This document shows, piece after piece, positions 15,997 through 22,414 of a DNA stretch of 22,414 bases; position 1 is the first letter of the stretch, and every line of letters begins with the position of its first letter. This stretch comes from Afipia sp. Lineage in GTDB: Bacteria; Pseudomonadota; Alphaproteobacteria; Rhizobiales; Xanthobacteraceae. The notes beneath the pieces were generated by a model, which was given only the letters and a program-made list of their open reading frames with translations, was not told the origin of the DNA and searched no databases. A program made the translations under genes and the position numbers. The stretch spans positions 7,397-29,810 of the forward strand of contig JAPLPA010000235.1 of assembly GCA_026400415.1 (NCBI GenBank), read 5' to 3'.

Positions 15997-17171
15997 CCGA
16001 TACCGCGACCGTTCCCGTCGAGACGACCGCGCAATCGCCGCTCGGAGAGGCCGTGCCGCCATCGCGGCGCCCGCTTACGCCATCGCCGCTCAACCAGCGC
16101 CGCTGGAAGAATTTTAAATCCAACCGTCGCGGCTACTGGTCGTTCTGGATTTTTACGGTGCTGTTCTTCGTCTCGCTATTTGCCGAATTGATAGCGAACG
16201 ATCGCCCGTTCCTGATCAAATTCGACGGCAAGCTATATTTTCCGGCTTTCATCAATTATTCCGAAACGACGTTTGGCGGCGATTTCGAAACCTCGGCTGA
16301 CTACCGCGATCCCTATCTGCAAAAACTGATTGCGGAAAAGGGCGGCACCATCGTCTGGCCATTCATCCGCTATTCTTACGACACGCATAATCTCGATCTG
16401 CCGACGCCAGCGCCTTCGAAGCCGACATGGATGCTGAGCGAGGCGCAGTGCAAGCCCGTGGTCGAGAAGAAGAATCTCAAGGGTTGCCGCGATCTTGAAT
16501 ACAATTGGCTCGGCACCGACGATCAGGGCCGCGATGTTGTCGCGCGGGTGATTTACGGTTTCCGCATCTCGGTCCTGTTCGGATTAGCGTTGACCATCAT
16601 ATCATCGGTCATTGGTATCGCAGCGGGTGGCGTGCAAGGATATTTTGGCGGCTGGGTCGATCTCGGCTTTCAGCGATTCATCGAGGTGTGGACGGCGATT
16701 CCATCGCTTTATCTGCTGTTGATCCTATCATCGGTGTTGGTGCCAGGGTTCTTCGTACTGTTGGGAATCCTGCTTCTGTTCTCGTGGGTGTCGCTGGTAG
16801 GTCTGGTGCGTGCGGAATTCCTGCGCGGACGCAATTTCGAATACATCATGGCCGCGCGTGCGCTTGGTGTCTCGAATAAGACCATCATGGTCCGTCACCT
16901 GTTGCCGAATGCCATGGTTGCAACGATGACGTTTCTGCCGTTCATCGTCTCATCATCGGTGATGACACTCACCGCGCTGGATTTTCTCGGATTCGGCCTG
17001 CCGCCCGGTTCCCCATCTTTGGGAGAATTATTGTCGCAAGGCAAATCGAACGTGCAGGCGCCGTGGCTTGGCTTTACGGGATTTTTCTCAGTTGCGATCA
17101 TGTTGTCGCTTTTGATCTTCATCGGTGAAGGCGTGCGGGACGCGTTCGATCCGCGCAAGACGTTTAGATAG
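15993..17171 (+). CDS. yejE: Peptide ABC transporter permease, YejE family
   Basis: YejE is the second permease of the importer. I chose the ATG at 15993, which overlaps the yejB stop as ATGA, over an upstream in-frame start at 15954 that would extend into yejB. The 392 residues comprise a cytoplasmic Pro-rich N-terminus ending in the OppC-type motif LNQRRWKNFKSNRRGYWS, a first helix (FWIFTVLFFVSLFAELIA), a long periplasmic insert with two Cys (SEAQC and KGCRD) and the conserved LGTDDQGRDVVARVIYGFRIS entry to the core. The EAA loop is FEYIMAARALGVSNKTIMVRHLL, and the C-terminus is FIGEGVRDAFDPRKTFR. The Cys pair may form a disulphide, which is inference. yejF follows after 19 bp. Confidence 0.93.
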   Translation: MTDTATVPVETTAQSPLGEAVPPSRRPLTPSPLNQRRWKNFKSNRRGYWSFWIFTVLFFVSLFAELIANDRPFLIKFDGKLYFPAFINYSETTFGGDFETSADYRDPYLQKLIAEKGGTIVWPFIRYSYDTHNLDLPTPAPSKPTWMLSEAQCKPVVEKKNLKGCRDLEYNWLGTDDQGRDVVARVIYGFRISVLFGLALTIISSVIGIAAGGVQGYFGGWVDLGFQRFIEVWTAIPSLYLLLILSSVLVPGFFVLLGILLLFSWVSLVGLVRAEFLRGRNFEYIMAARALGVSNKTIMVRHLLPNAMVATMTFLPFIVSSSVMTLTALDFLGFGLPPGSPSLGELLSQGKSNVQAPWLGFTGFFSVAIMLSLLIFIGEGVRDAFDPRKTFR

Positions 17172-17190
17172 GGATTTGCAGGTAGTCGGC

Positions 17191-18828
17191 ATGGACGCAA
17201 TCAATCAGCCCCTGCTCGATGTCGCCGATCTTTCGGTCGCGTTCCGTACGGCCGGCGGCGAGGTGCTGGCGGTGGACAAGATTTCGTTTTCGATCAGTCG
17301 CGGCGAATGCGTCGCGTTGGTTGGCGAATCCGGGTCAGGAAAATCCGTCAGCGCGCTTTCCGTGCTGAAGTTGCTGCCCTATCCCACGGCGAGCCATCCA
17401 TCAGGCAGCATCCGTTTCAAGGGCCGTGAATTGCTGGACATGACCGAGAACGACATCCGCTCGATCCGCGGCAACGATATCTCGATCATCTTCCAGGAAC
17501 CGATGACGTCGCTAAACCCGCTGCACACCATAGAGGCGCAGATCGGCGAGGTCATTTTCTTGCACAGTGGCGTTCGTGGTGCGCAGGCGCGCGCGCGAAC
17601 GCTCGAACTTTTGACGCAGGTTGGAATTCCAGAGCCGGAAACGCGCCTGCAAAGTTATCCGCATCAATTGTCCGGCGGGCAACGCCAGCGGGTGATGATC
17701 GCAATGGCGCTGGCAAACGAGCCGGATCTGTTGATCGCCGACGAGCCGACGACGGCGCTCGATGTGACAGTGCAGGCACAAATCCTGAAACTGCTTGCGG
17801 ACATTCGCGCGCGGCTCGGAATGAGCATGTTGTTTATCACCCATGATCTAGGAATCGTGCGGCGCATCGCCGATGTTGTCTGTGTTATGAACAACGGCAA
17901 AATTGTAGAGCAGGGCCCGGTCGAACAGGTTTTTACTGCGGCAAAGCATCCCTACACGAAGGCACTTCTTGCCGCCGAGCCGAAGCCTGATCCTGCGCCG
18001 CCGCGTCCGAACGAGCCGGTCGTAATGTCATCGGACGATCTGAAGGTGTGGTTTCCGATCAAGCGCGGGCTTCTGCGCAAGACCGTCGGCCACATCAAGG
18101 CGGTCGACGGCGTAAGTGTATCGGTGCGTAAAGGTGAGACACTCGGCGTGGTCGGAGAATCCGGGTCCGGAAAGACGACTTTGGGGCTCGCGCTACTAAG
18201 ACTGATATCTTCTAATGGCCCGATCGTCTTTCTCGGCAAGAATGTTCAGGGATTGGGCTTCAAGCAGATGCGGCCATTCCGGCACGATATGCAGATCGTG
18301 TTTCAGGATCCTTACGGTGCTTTAAGCCCACGCATGTCGGTTGGCGATATCGTCGCGGAGGGTCTTGGCGTGCATCAGCCGCAGCTCTCCAGAGACGAGC
18401 GTGAGGCGCGCGTCGTCAAGGCGCTCAAGGAAGTGGGTCTTGATCCTTCGACGCGTTTTCGTTATCCGCACGAATTCTCCGGCGGCCAGCGCCAGCGCAT
18501 TTCCATCGCGCGCGCGGTCGTGCTTGAACCGAATTTTGTGGTGCTGGACGAGCCGACCAGTGCACTCGACATGCTGTTTCAGGCGCAGATGGTTGACCTG
18601 TTGCGTGAATTGCAACGCCGGCTCGATCTCACCTATATGTTCATCTCGCACGATTTGCGCGTGGTCGCATCGCTGGCGAGCAATTTGATTGTCATGCGGC
18701 ACGGCAAAGTCGTGGAGCAGGGTATCGCGGCGGAACTCTTCAAAAATCCAAAGACTGATTACACGCGGGCCTTGTTTGCGGCTGCGTTCAATATTGAAGC
18801 CGCTCCGCTTCCGTCAGCCGAGTCGTAA
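17191..18828 (+). CDS. yejF: Peptide ABC transporter ATP-binding protein with two nucleotide-binding domains, YejF family
   Basis: YejF powers the transporter; both ATPase domains are fused in one 545-residue chain. The first domain has Walker A GESGSGKS at residues 45-52, signature LSGGQRQR, Walker B LLIADEPTT and the switch His in FITHDLG. The second has Walker A GESGSGKT at about 322-329, signature FSGGQRQR, Walker B FVVLDEPTS and the His in FISHDLR. An oppD/F-type C-terminal segment (HPYTKALLAAEP) follows the first domain. Both sites look catalytically complete. The start is the ATG at 17191 (MDAINQPLLDVADLSVAF) since the upstream in-frame extension runs into yejE. The stop at 18828 abuts the stop of the converging peptidase gene. 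Confidence 0.95.
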   Translation: MDAINQPLLDVADLSVAFRTAGGEVLAVDKISFSISRGECVALVGESGSGKSVSALSVLKLLPYPTASHPSGSIRFKGRELLDMTENDIRSIRGNDISIIFQEPMTSLNPLHTIEAQIGEVIFLHSGVRGAQARARTLELLTQVGIPEPETRLQSYPHQLSGGQRQRVMIAMALANEPDLLIADEPTTALDVTVQAQILKLLADIRARLGMSMLFITHDLGIVRRIADVVCVMNNGKIVEQGPVEQVFTAAKHPYTKALLAAEPKPDPAPPRPNEPVVMSSDDLKVWFPIKRGLLRKTVGHIKAVDGVSVSVRKGETLGVVGESGSGKTTLGLALLRLISSNGPIVFLGKNVQGLGFKQMRPFRHDMQIVFQDPYGALSPRMSVGDIVAEGLGVHQPQLSRDEREARVVKALKEVGLDPSTRFRYPHEFSGGQRQRISIARAVVLEPNFVVLDEPTSALDMLFQAQMVDLLRELQRRLDLTYMFISHDLRVVASLASNLIVMRHGKVVEQGIAAELFKNPKTDYTRALFAAAFNIEAAPLPSAES

Positions 18829-19686
18829 TTATCTAAATCGTTTGATGGACTTAATTTCGCTTCCCGCCGCCTTGATGCGGGCAATGGCCGCATGGGCTTC
18901 CTCAGTAGCGGTCGCCATGTGGTAAGCGTTGGCGTGGACGATCACGTCGCTATCGCGAGCGATTGCAACGTGACCTTTCCAGAAAATCAGATCGCCGCGC
19001 TGAAGTTTGCTCCACTGCGCTGAAGCAAGCGAAACGCCAAGAGCGGCTTCCTGCATGTCGCTGTCTCGCGGCGCGTTCACGCCAGCAGCGGCGAGAGAAA
19101 TTTGCACCAGACCCGAACAATCGATGCCGAGACTGGACTTGCCTCCCCAGAGATACGGTGTGCCAACAAATCGTTCGGCAACACTTACAAAATCATTCTC
19201 ACATGCGTTAAGCGCGGCGACATGCTGCAACGGTAGATAATGCCGCTGACTGGTAACGGCAAACTCGCGTTCTGCTTTGACAATGTCAATTGTGGCTCCG
19301 AGAGGCAGGCCCTCCACAGGCGGCAGTTTGATCGACGGTCCCGGAAACGCGAATGTCCGTAGCGCCGTAATTTTGTGGTTTGGCTTTCCGCGCGGCAGAA
19401 CCAGCGCGGCATCCGGCATCCATCCCACATAACCGTCGGATTTGAGTTGCCCCCACGCCCAGCCTTCGCCGTCGCGATCATAGATCGTTACGCGCTCGCC
19501 CTTGAGCGCTTCGGTTTCCAGCGGCGCATCATGCGATGGAGAATGGCGAACCGGCGCGATTGGGTCGAGCACTTCATACTCGACACCCTCAACAAAGCGT
19601 TCCGCCTGCACCTTGCCTTCGAGGTGTTTCGCGGCCAAATCCGGTCGCGCGGGAGTCAGCCTTTGATCCAATCTTTGGTCAGCCAT
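18829..19686 (-). CDS. NlpC/P60 family cysteine peptidase (C40) with N-terminal SH3 domain
   Basis: This 285-residue protein belongs to the NlpC/P60 endopeptidases that cut gamma-D-Glu-diamino acid or related bonds in cell-wall peptides. Residues about 33-95 look like a bacterial SH3 domain (APVRHSPSHDAPLETEALKG, then GWAWGQLKSDGYVGWM), and a second SH3-like part follows to about 150. The catalytic domain has GTPYLWGGKSSLGIDCSGL with Cys190, the His in WKGHVAIA (His239), and the third polar residue in HANAYH (His251). There is no signal peptide or membrane segment, so it probably works in the cytoplasm, like YkfC-type enzymes that process imported wall peptides. Its ATG overlaps the M17 aminopeptidase stop by 8 bp, so the two are coupled, and it converges on the Yej transporter operon. 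Confidence 0.92.
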   Translation of the reverse strand: MADQRLDQRLTPARPDLAAKHLEGKVQAERFVEGVEYEVLDPIAPVRHSPSHDAPLETEALKGERVTIYDRDGEGWAWGQLKSDGYVGWMPDAALVLPRGKPNHKITALRTFAFPGPSIKLPPVEGLPLGATIDIVKAEREFAVTSQRHYLPLQHVAALNACENDFVSVAERFVGTPYLWGGKSSLGIDCSGLVQISLAAAGVNAPRDSDMQEAALGVSLASAQWSKLQRGDLIFWKGHVAIARDSDVIVHANAYHMATATEEAHAAIARIKAAGSEIKSIKRFR

Positions 19687-21055
19687 AACGCGTGCTCAAA
19701 AGTTTGTAGATAGCACGTGCAGCCTGACATTCACCGCCCTCCGGCCGCGCCGGCCTTGCCGTTGGGGTCCAGCCATAAATATCGACATGCAGCCAGGATT
19801 TTGCGTGTTCGACGAAACGCTGCAGAAAAAGAGCGCAGGTGACTGAACCGGCAAATGCGCCGGACGGTGCATTGTTCAGATTGGCGATTTTTGATTCTAG
19901 CCAAGAATCGTATGGCGGCCATAGCGGCATACGCCACAGCGGGTCGTTCTCGCTGCGCGCACACCTATCAACATCGGCGGCGAGTCTGTCGTCATTGGTG
20001 TAGAACGGTGGCAGGTCCGGACCGAGCGCGACACGTGCCGCACCTGTCAGCGTGCCGAGATCGACAAGCAGGTCTGGCTTTTCTTCATCGGCAAGCGCCA
20101 GCGCGTCGGCCAGCACCAGTCGTCCTTCGGCGTCAGTGTTGCCGATCTCGACTGTGATGCCCTTGCGTGATGGAAAAATATCGAGCGGCCGGAATGCGTT
20201 TCCGGCGACAGCGTTTTCGACGGCAGGAATCAGCACGCGCAGCCGGACTTTTAGTTTCGCGTCCATAATCATATGCGCCAACGCCAGCACGGTGGCCGCG
20301 CCACCCATATCCTTCTTCATAATAAGCATGCCGCTCGACGGTTTCAGATCGAGGCCGCCGGTATCGAAGCATACGCCTTTGCCGACCAGCGTGACTTTCG
20401 GATGCGAAGGGTTACCCCATGTGAAATCGATCAAGCGCGGCGCGCGGGTCGATGCGCGGCCTACCGCATGAATCAACGGAAAGTTTTTCGCGATCAGGTC
20501 GTCACCAACCACGCAGGAATACCTCGCACCAAATTTGTCCGCGAGTGCCTTCGCGGCTTCTGCAAGTTCGTCAGGTCCCATGTCGTTAGCTGGCGTGTTG
20601 ATAAGATCGCGTGCCATCGTTGCGGCCTCGGCCATGCGCGTAATCTCATGCATATCGACGCCATCCGGCGGCACGAGTTGCGCGCTGGTCGCATCGTTTT
20701 TGCGATACCGGCTGAATCGATAACTCCCCAACGCGAAAGCCAACGTCGCGAGCCGCGCATCATGCGGCGTGTTTGCGAAACGATATATTCCCGCAGGCAA
20801 GTTTCCCGGCAACAGCCCCGGCCGAAACAGGTCACGCCATTCGTCGTCCGCGTCCTCGATTCCAAACAGGACGTTTGAAAGTGAGCCCTTCCCATCTGGA
20901 AGCCCCAGATACTGTCCAGGCTTCCCCGTGAAAGCGCTCGCCTTGGCAAATTGGCGCTCAGTCGCCGGCAAACCCGTCAGAAGGGACTCCAAGGTCGATT
21001 TGGCCACGAATGTGATCGGAATAGCGTCTGTCGCGGTCGTGAAAGCGGGATGCAT
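19679..21055 (-). CDS. M17 leucyl aminopeptidase family protein
   Basis: This cytoplasmic two-metal aminopeptidase removes N-terminal residues from peptides. The metal and active-site motifs are intact: GKGVCFDTGGLDLK with the metal-binding Lys and Asp, MKKDMGGAA, and the family signature NTDAEGRL (about residues 306-313 counting from 21055). The variable N-terminal domain is shorter than in PepA, typical for the alphaproteobacterial subgroup. Two starts are possible: ATG 21091 gives 470 residues, ATG 21055 (MHPAFTTATDAIPITF) gives 458. I prefer 21055 because the text fits relatives better and a GAGA lies just upstream, while no ribosome site precedes 21091. Next to an NlpC/P60 enzyme and a peptide importer, it is likely to break down imported peptides. 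Divergent from the TadD-like gene. Confidence 0.92.
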   Translation of the reverse strand: MHPAFTTATDAIPITFVAKSTLESLLTGLPATERQFAKASAFTGKPGQYLGLPDGKGSLSNVLFGIEDADDEWRDLFRPGLLPGNLPAGIYRFANTPHDARLATLAFALGSYRFSRYRKNDATSAQLVPPDGVDMHEITRMAEAATMARDLINTPANDMGPDELAEAAKALADKFGARYSCVVGDDLIAKNFPLIHAVGRASTRAPRLIDFTWGNPSHPKVTLVGKGVCFDTGGLDLKPSSGMLIMKKDMGGAATVLALAHMIMDAKLKVRLRVLIPAVENAVAGNAFRPLDIFPSRKGITVEIGNTDAEGRLVLADALALADEEKPDLLVDLGTLTGAARVALGPDLPPFYTNDDRLAADVDRCARSENDPLWRMPLWPPYDSWLESKIANLNNAPSGAFAGSVTCALFLQRFVEHAKSWLHVDIYGWTPTARPARPEGGECQAARAIYKLLSTRYG

Positions 21056-21119
21056 GGCGTTCTCAGGTCGTGCGGACGGATTTGTCATCATAGCAGCAGG
21101 CTGCGTGGGGCTGGGGCAA

Positions 21120-21134
21120 TTAACCAGTCATTAG
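21120..21134 (+). promoter_or_regulatory. CtrA-like binding site upstream of the tadD-like gene
   Basis: TTAACCAGTCATTAG matches the alphaproteobacterial CtrA consensus TTAA-N7-TTAA at seven of eight fixed positions, with exact spacing. A third TTAA follows at 21137-21140. The site is about 60 bp before the tadD ATG, a sensible promoter position; CtrA controls pilus genes in Caulobacter. A chance match is possible. Confidence 0.35.
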
Positions 21135-21195
21135 GGTTAACGGTCTATTACGAAGAGTATCCGGCTTCGCCAACCGCCTTGCGAGTCCAAGTGCC

Positions 21196-21978
21196 ATGCG
21201 TATTTCGCGCGCTATCAACCGTCATCTCGGGTCCGCCGCCATTGCGGCGATTCTGGCTGTGGGTCTTGGCGGCTGCCAGACCATGCAGTCCCCCGACATT
21301 ACCGGATCGTTGAACGCGCGGGCAGACGCTAGCTCCGGCCGCCTTACATCTACTGAAATCGAAGCCCTTGGCGAGCGCTATCGGGCGAATCCTAAAAACG
21401 CGGACGTCGCCCTGCAATACGGCACGTCGCTGCGTCTTAACAATCAACGCCAGCAGGCGGTCGCGGTTCTGGAACAGGCGACTATCGCCAATGCCGGCAA
21501 CAAAGCTTTGCTGGCCGCCTATGGCCGCGCGCTGGCCGACAACGGAAATTATCAGCAGGCGTTTGACACGCTGACCAAGGCGCACACGCCTGCCAATCCT
21601 GACTGGCGCATTCTGTCGGTGCAAGGAACGGTGCTGGACAAGATGGGCAAGCATGACGAGGCGCGACGGTATTACACCAGCGCATTGAAGTCGAACCTCG
21701 GAATGTCATACGTCCTGTCCAAGGATTTGCCAAAAGCTGAATCGATTTTACGCACAGCATTGGACCAAGGCGCTACGGACGCCCGCGTACGTCAGAATCT
21801 TGGTCTTGCGATCGGCCTGCAAGGACGCTTCGCAGAGGCTGAGACAATCGTGCGCGCGGATCTACCCGCCGAAGAAGCGGAAGCCAATGTGGCCTATCTC
21901 AAGCAGATGCTGAGCCACGGCGAAGGATCGCGACGGGGATCGCGTACATCTTCCGATTCCACATCAAACGCTTCTTGA
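21196..21978 (+). CDS. tadD: TadD-like TPR lipoprotein of the Flp/Tad pilus system (short internal gap)
   Basis: TadD is an outer-membrane-associated TPR lipoprotein needed to assemble the secretin of tight-adherence pili. The ATG at 21196 opens a lipoprotein signal (HLGSAAIAAILAVGLGGC) with lipobox Cys near residue 27. TPR helices follow from about residue 55: YRANPKNADVALQYGTSLRLNNQRQQAVAVLEQA-like first unit, KALLAAYGRALADNGNYQQAFDTL, and DWRILSVQGTVLDKMGKHDEARRYYTSALK. The next unit starts directly with SNLGMSYVLSKD, so about nine residues that normally complete the previous 34-residue repeat are missing (junction near 21690). The end QNLGLAIGLQGRFAEAETIVRADLP is typical TadD. The 260-residue protein ends in a Ser-rich tail. 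tadC converges from the other side after 40 bp. Confidence 0.82.
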   Translation: MRISRAINRHLGSAAIAAILAVGLGGCQTMQSPDITGSLNARADASSGRLTSTEIEALGERYRANPKNADVALQYGTSLRLNNQRQQAVAVLEQATIANAGNKALLAAYGRALADNGNYQQAFDTLTKAHTPANPDWRILSVQGTVLDKMGKHDEARRYYTSALKSNLGMSYVLSKDLPKAESILRTALDQGATDARVRQNLGLAIGLQGRFAEAETIVRADLPAEEAEANVAYLKQMLSHGEGSRRGSRTSSDSTSNAS

Positions 21979-22018
21979 AGCGCCGCAAGACGACACCGCA
22001 AGCCTTCGTCGTAAAGCG

Positions 22019-22414
22019 TCAGTTCATATAGGCTGAGACCTTGATGCCGGTCGGCCCAAGGATGACGACGAACAGGACCGGCAAGAAGAACACAATCATC
22101 GGCACCGTCAGCTTCGGCGGCAGCGCCGCAGCCTTCTTCTCGGCCTCGTTCATGCGCATGTCACGATTTTCCTGCGCCATGACTCGTAGCGTCTGACCGA
22201 GCGGCGTGCCATAGCGCTCCGACTGTTGAAGCGCGAGACAAACAGACTTCACGCCCTCAAGGCCGGTTCTCTTGGCGAGGTTTTCGTAGGCCGTCTTGCG
22301 GTCCTGCAAGTAGGACAGCTCCGCGGTCGTCAGCGTGAATTCCTCCGCCAGCGGAATCGACTGCGATCCAATCTCCTGGCTGACCTTGCGGAATGCCGCT
22401 TCGATCGACATGCC
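22019..22414 (-). CDS. tadC: TadC-like type II secretion system F family protein, C-terminal part (cut by window edge)
   Basis: TadC is one of the two inner-membrane platform proteins of the Flp/Tad pilus machine. The frame stays open to the window end (codon for Gly before the Met at 22411), so the true start is outside. Visible are the cytoplasmic GspF-domain segment (GMSIEAAFRKVSQEIG, LAEEFTLTTAELSYLQDRKTAYENLAKRTG), the family motif ALQQSERYGTPLGQTLRVMAQENR, the basic helix AEKKAAALPPKLTVPM and a final membrane helix (IVFFLPVLFVVILGPTGI). About 130 residues of a usual 320 or so are present. It converges on the TadD-like gene, unlike a simple tadB-tadC-tadD run on one strand. The text matches TadC more than TadB. 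Confidence 0.88.
   Translation of the reverse strand, partial: GMSIEAAFRKVSQEIGSQSIPLAEEFTLTTAELSYLQDRKTAYENLAKRTGLEGVKSVCLALQQSERYGTPLGQTLRVMAQENRDMRMNEAEKKAAALPPKLTVPMIVFFLPVLFVVILGPTGIKVSAYMN

Noticed and set aside
21120..21140. TTAACC...GGTTAA elements as an insertion-element end or attachment site
   Set aside because: The words are short, no duplicated target or integrase is near, and a CtrA-like site explains the pattern better.
21979..22018. Terminator between the converging tadD and tadC genes
   Set aside because: Only a weak 5-bp ACGAC/GTCGT pairing with a 13-base loop and no T-run is visible.

Overview
The window looks like a chromosomal segment from an alphaproteobacterium of the order Hyphomicrobiales, most likely the Bradyrhizobiaceae/Nitrobacteraceae branch (Bradyrhizobium, Rhodopseudomonas, Afipia and relatives). 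The grounds are a PimD-like acyl-CoA dehydrogenase, a CycM-type membrane-anchored cytochrome c beside kdsB-pheA, a yej operon with two tandem binding proteins, tad pilus genes, and GC-rich codon use with GTG and TTG starts. This assignment comes from protein resemblance read by eye; no database search was run. I see no tRNA, rRNA, insertion sequence, prophage or CRISPR array.

Layout. 1-920: 3' part of an acyl-CoA dehydrogenase gene. 940-2442: glycerol kinase (glpK). 2443-about 7199, minus strand: metF followed by metH, the folate/B12 branch of methionine synthesis; metH is broken by a frameshift and metF has no visible start codon. 7200-7493: AT-rich divergent intergenic region. 7494-8513: a luciferase-like flavin monooxygenase. 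8523-10084, minus strand: kdsB-pheA, joined by an ATGA overlap, both disrupted. 10291-10842: cytochrome c (cycM) with a clear terminator. 11057-18828: a yej-type peptide/muropeptide ABC transporter operon (two binding proteins, YejB, YejE, YejF), tightly packed with overlapping or near-touching reading frames. 18829-21055, minus strand: an M17 aminopeptidase and an NlpC/P60 peptidase that overlap by 8 bp. 21196-21978: a TadD-like TPR lipoprotein. 22019-22414, minus strand: the C-terminal end of TadC.

How the parts fit. The transporter operon and the two converging peptidase genes form a plausible peptide or cell-wall-peptide recycling neighbourhood: import by Yej, then cytoplasmic cleavage by an NlpC/P60 enzyme without a signal peptide and by a leucyl-aminopeptidase-like enzyme. 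metF supplies the 5-methyl-tetrahydrofolate that MetH uses.

The most striking property is the number of small lesions in conserved housekeeping genes: a frameshift in metH at a domain border, a frameshift in pheA, a short deletion plus frameshift in kdsB that removes the nucleotide-binding motif, a missing metF start, a 9-residue gap in a TPR repeat of TadD, and an 18-bp tandem duplication in the first binding protein. Either the sequence carries assembly or sequencing errors, or the genome is accumulating indels. I cannot decide between these from the window alone. I did not find a convincing novel system; the yej-peptidase neighbourhood and the cluster of indels are the points most worth following.
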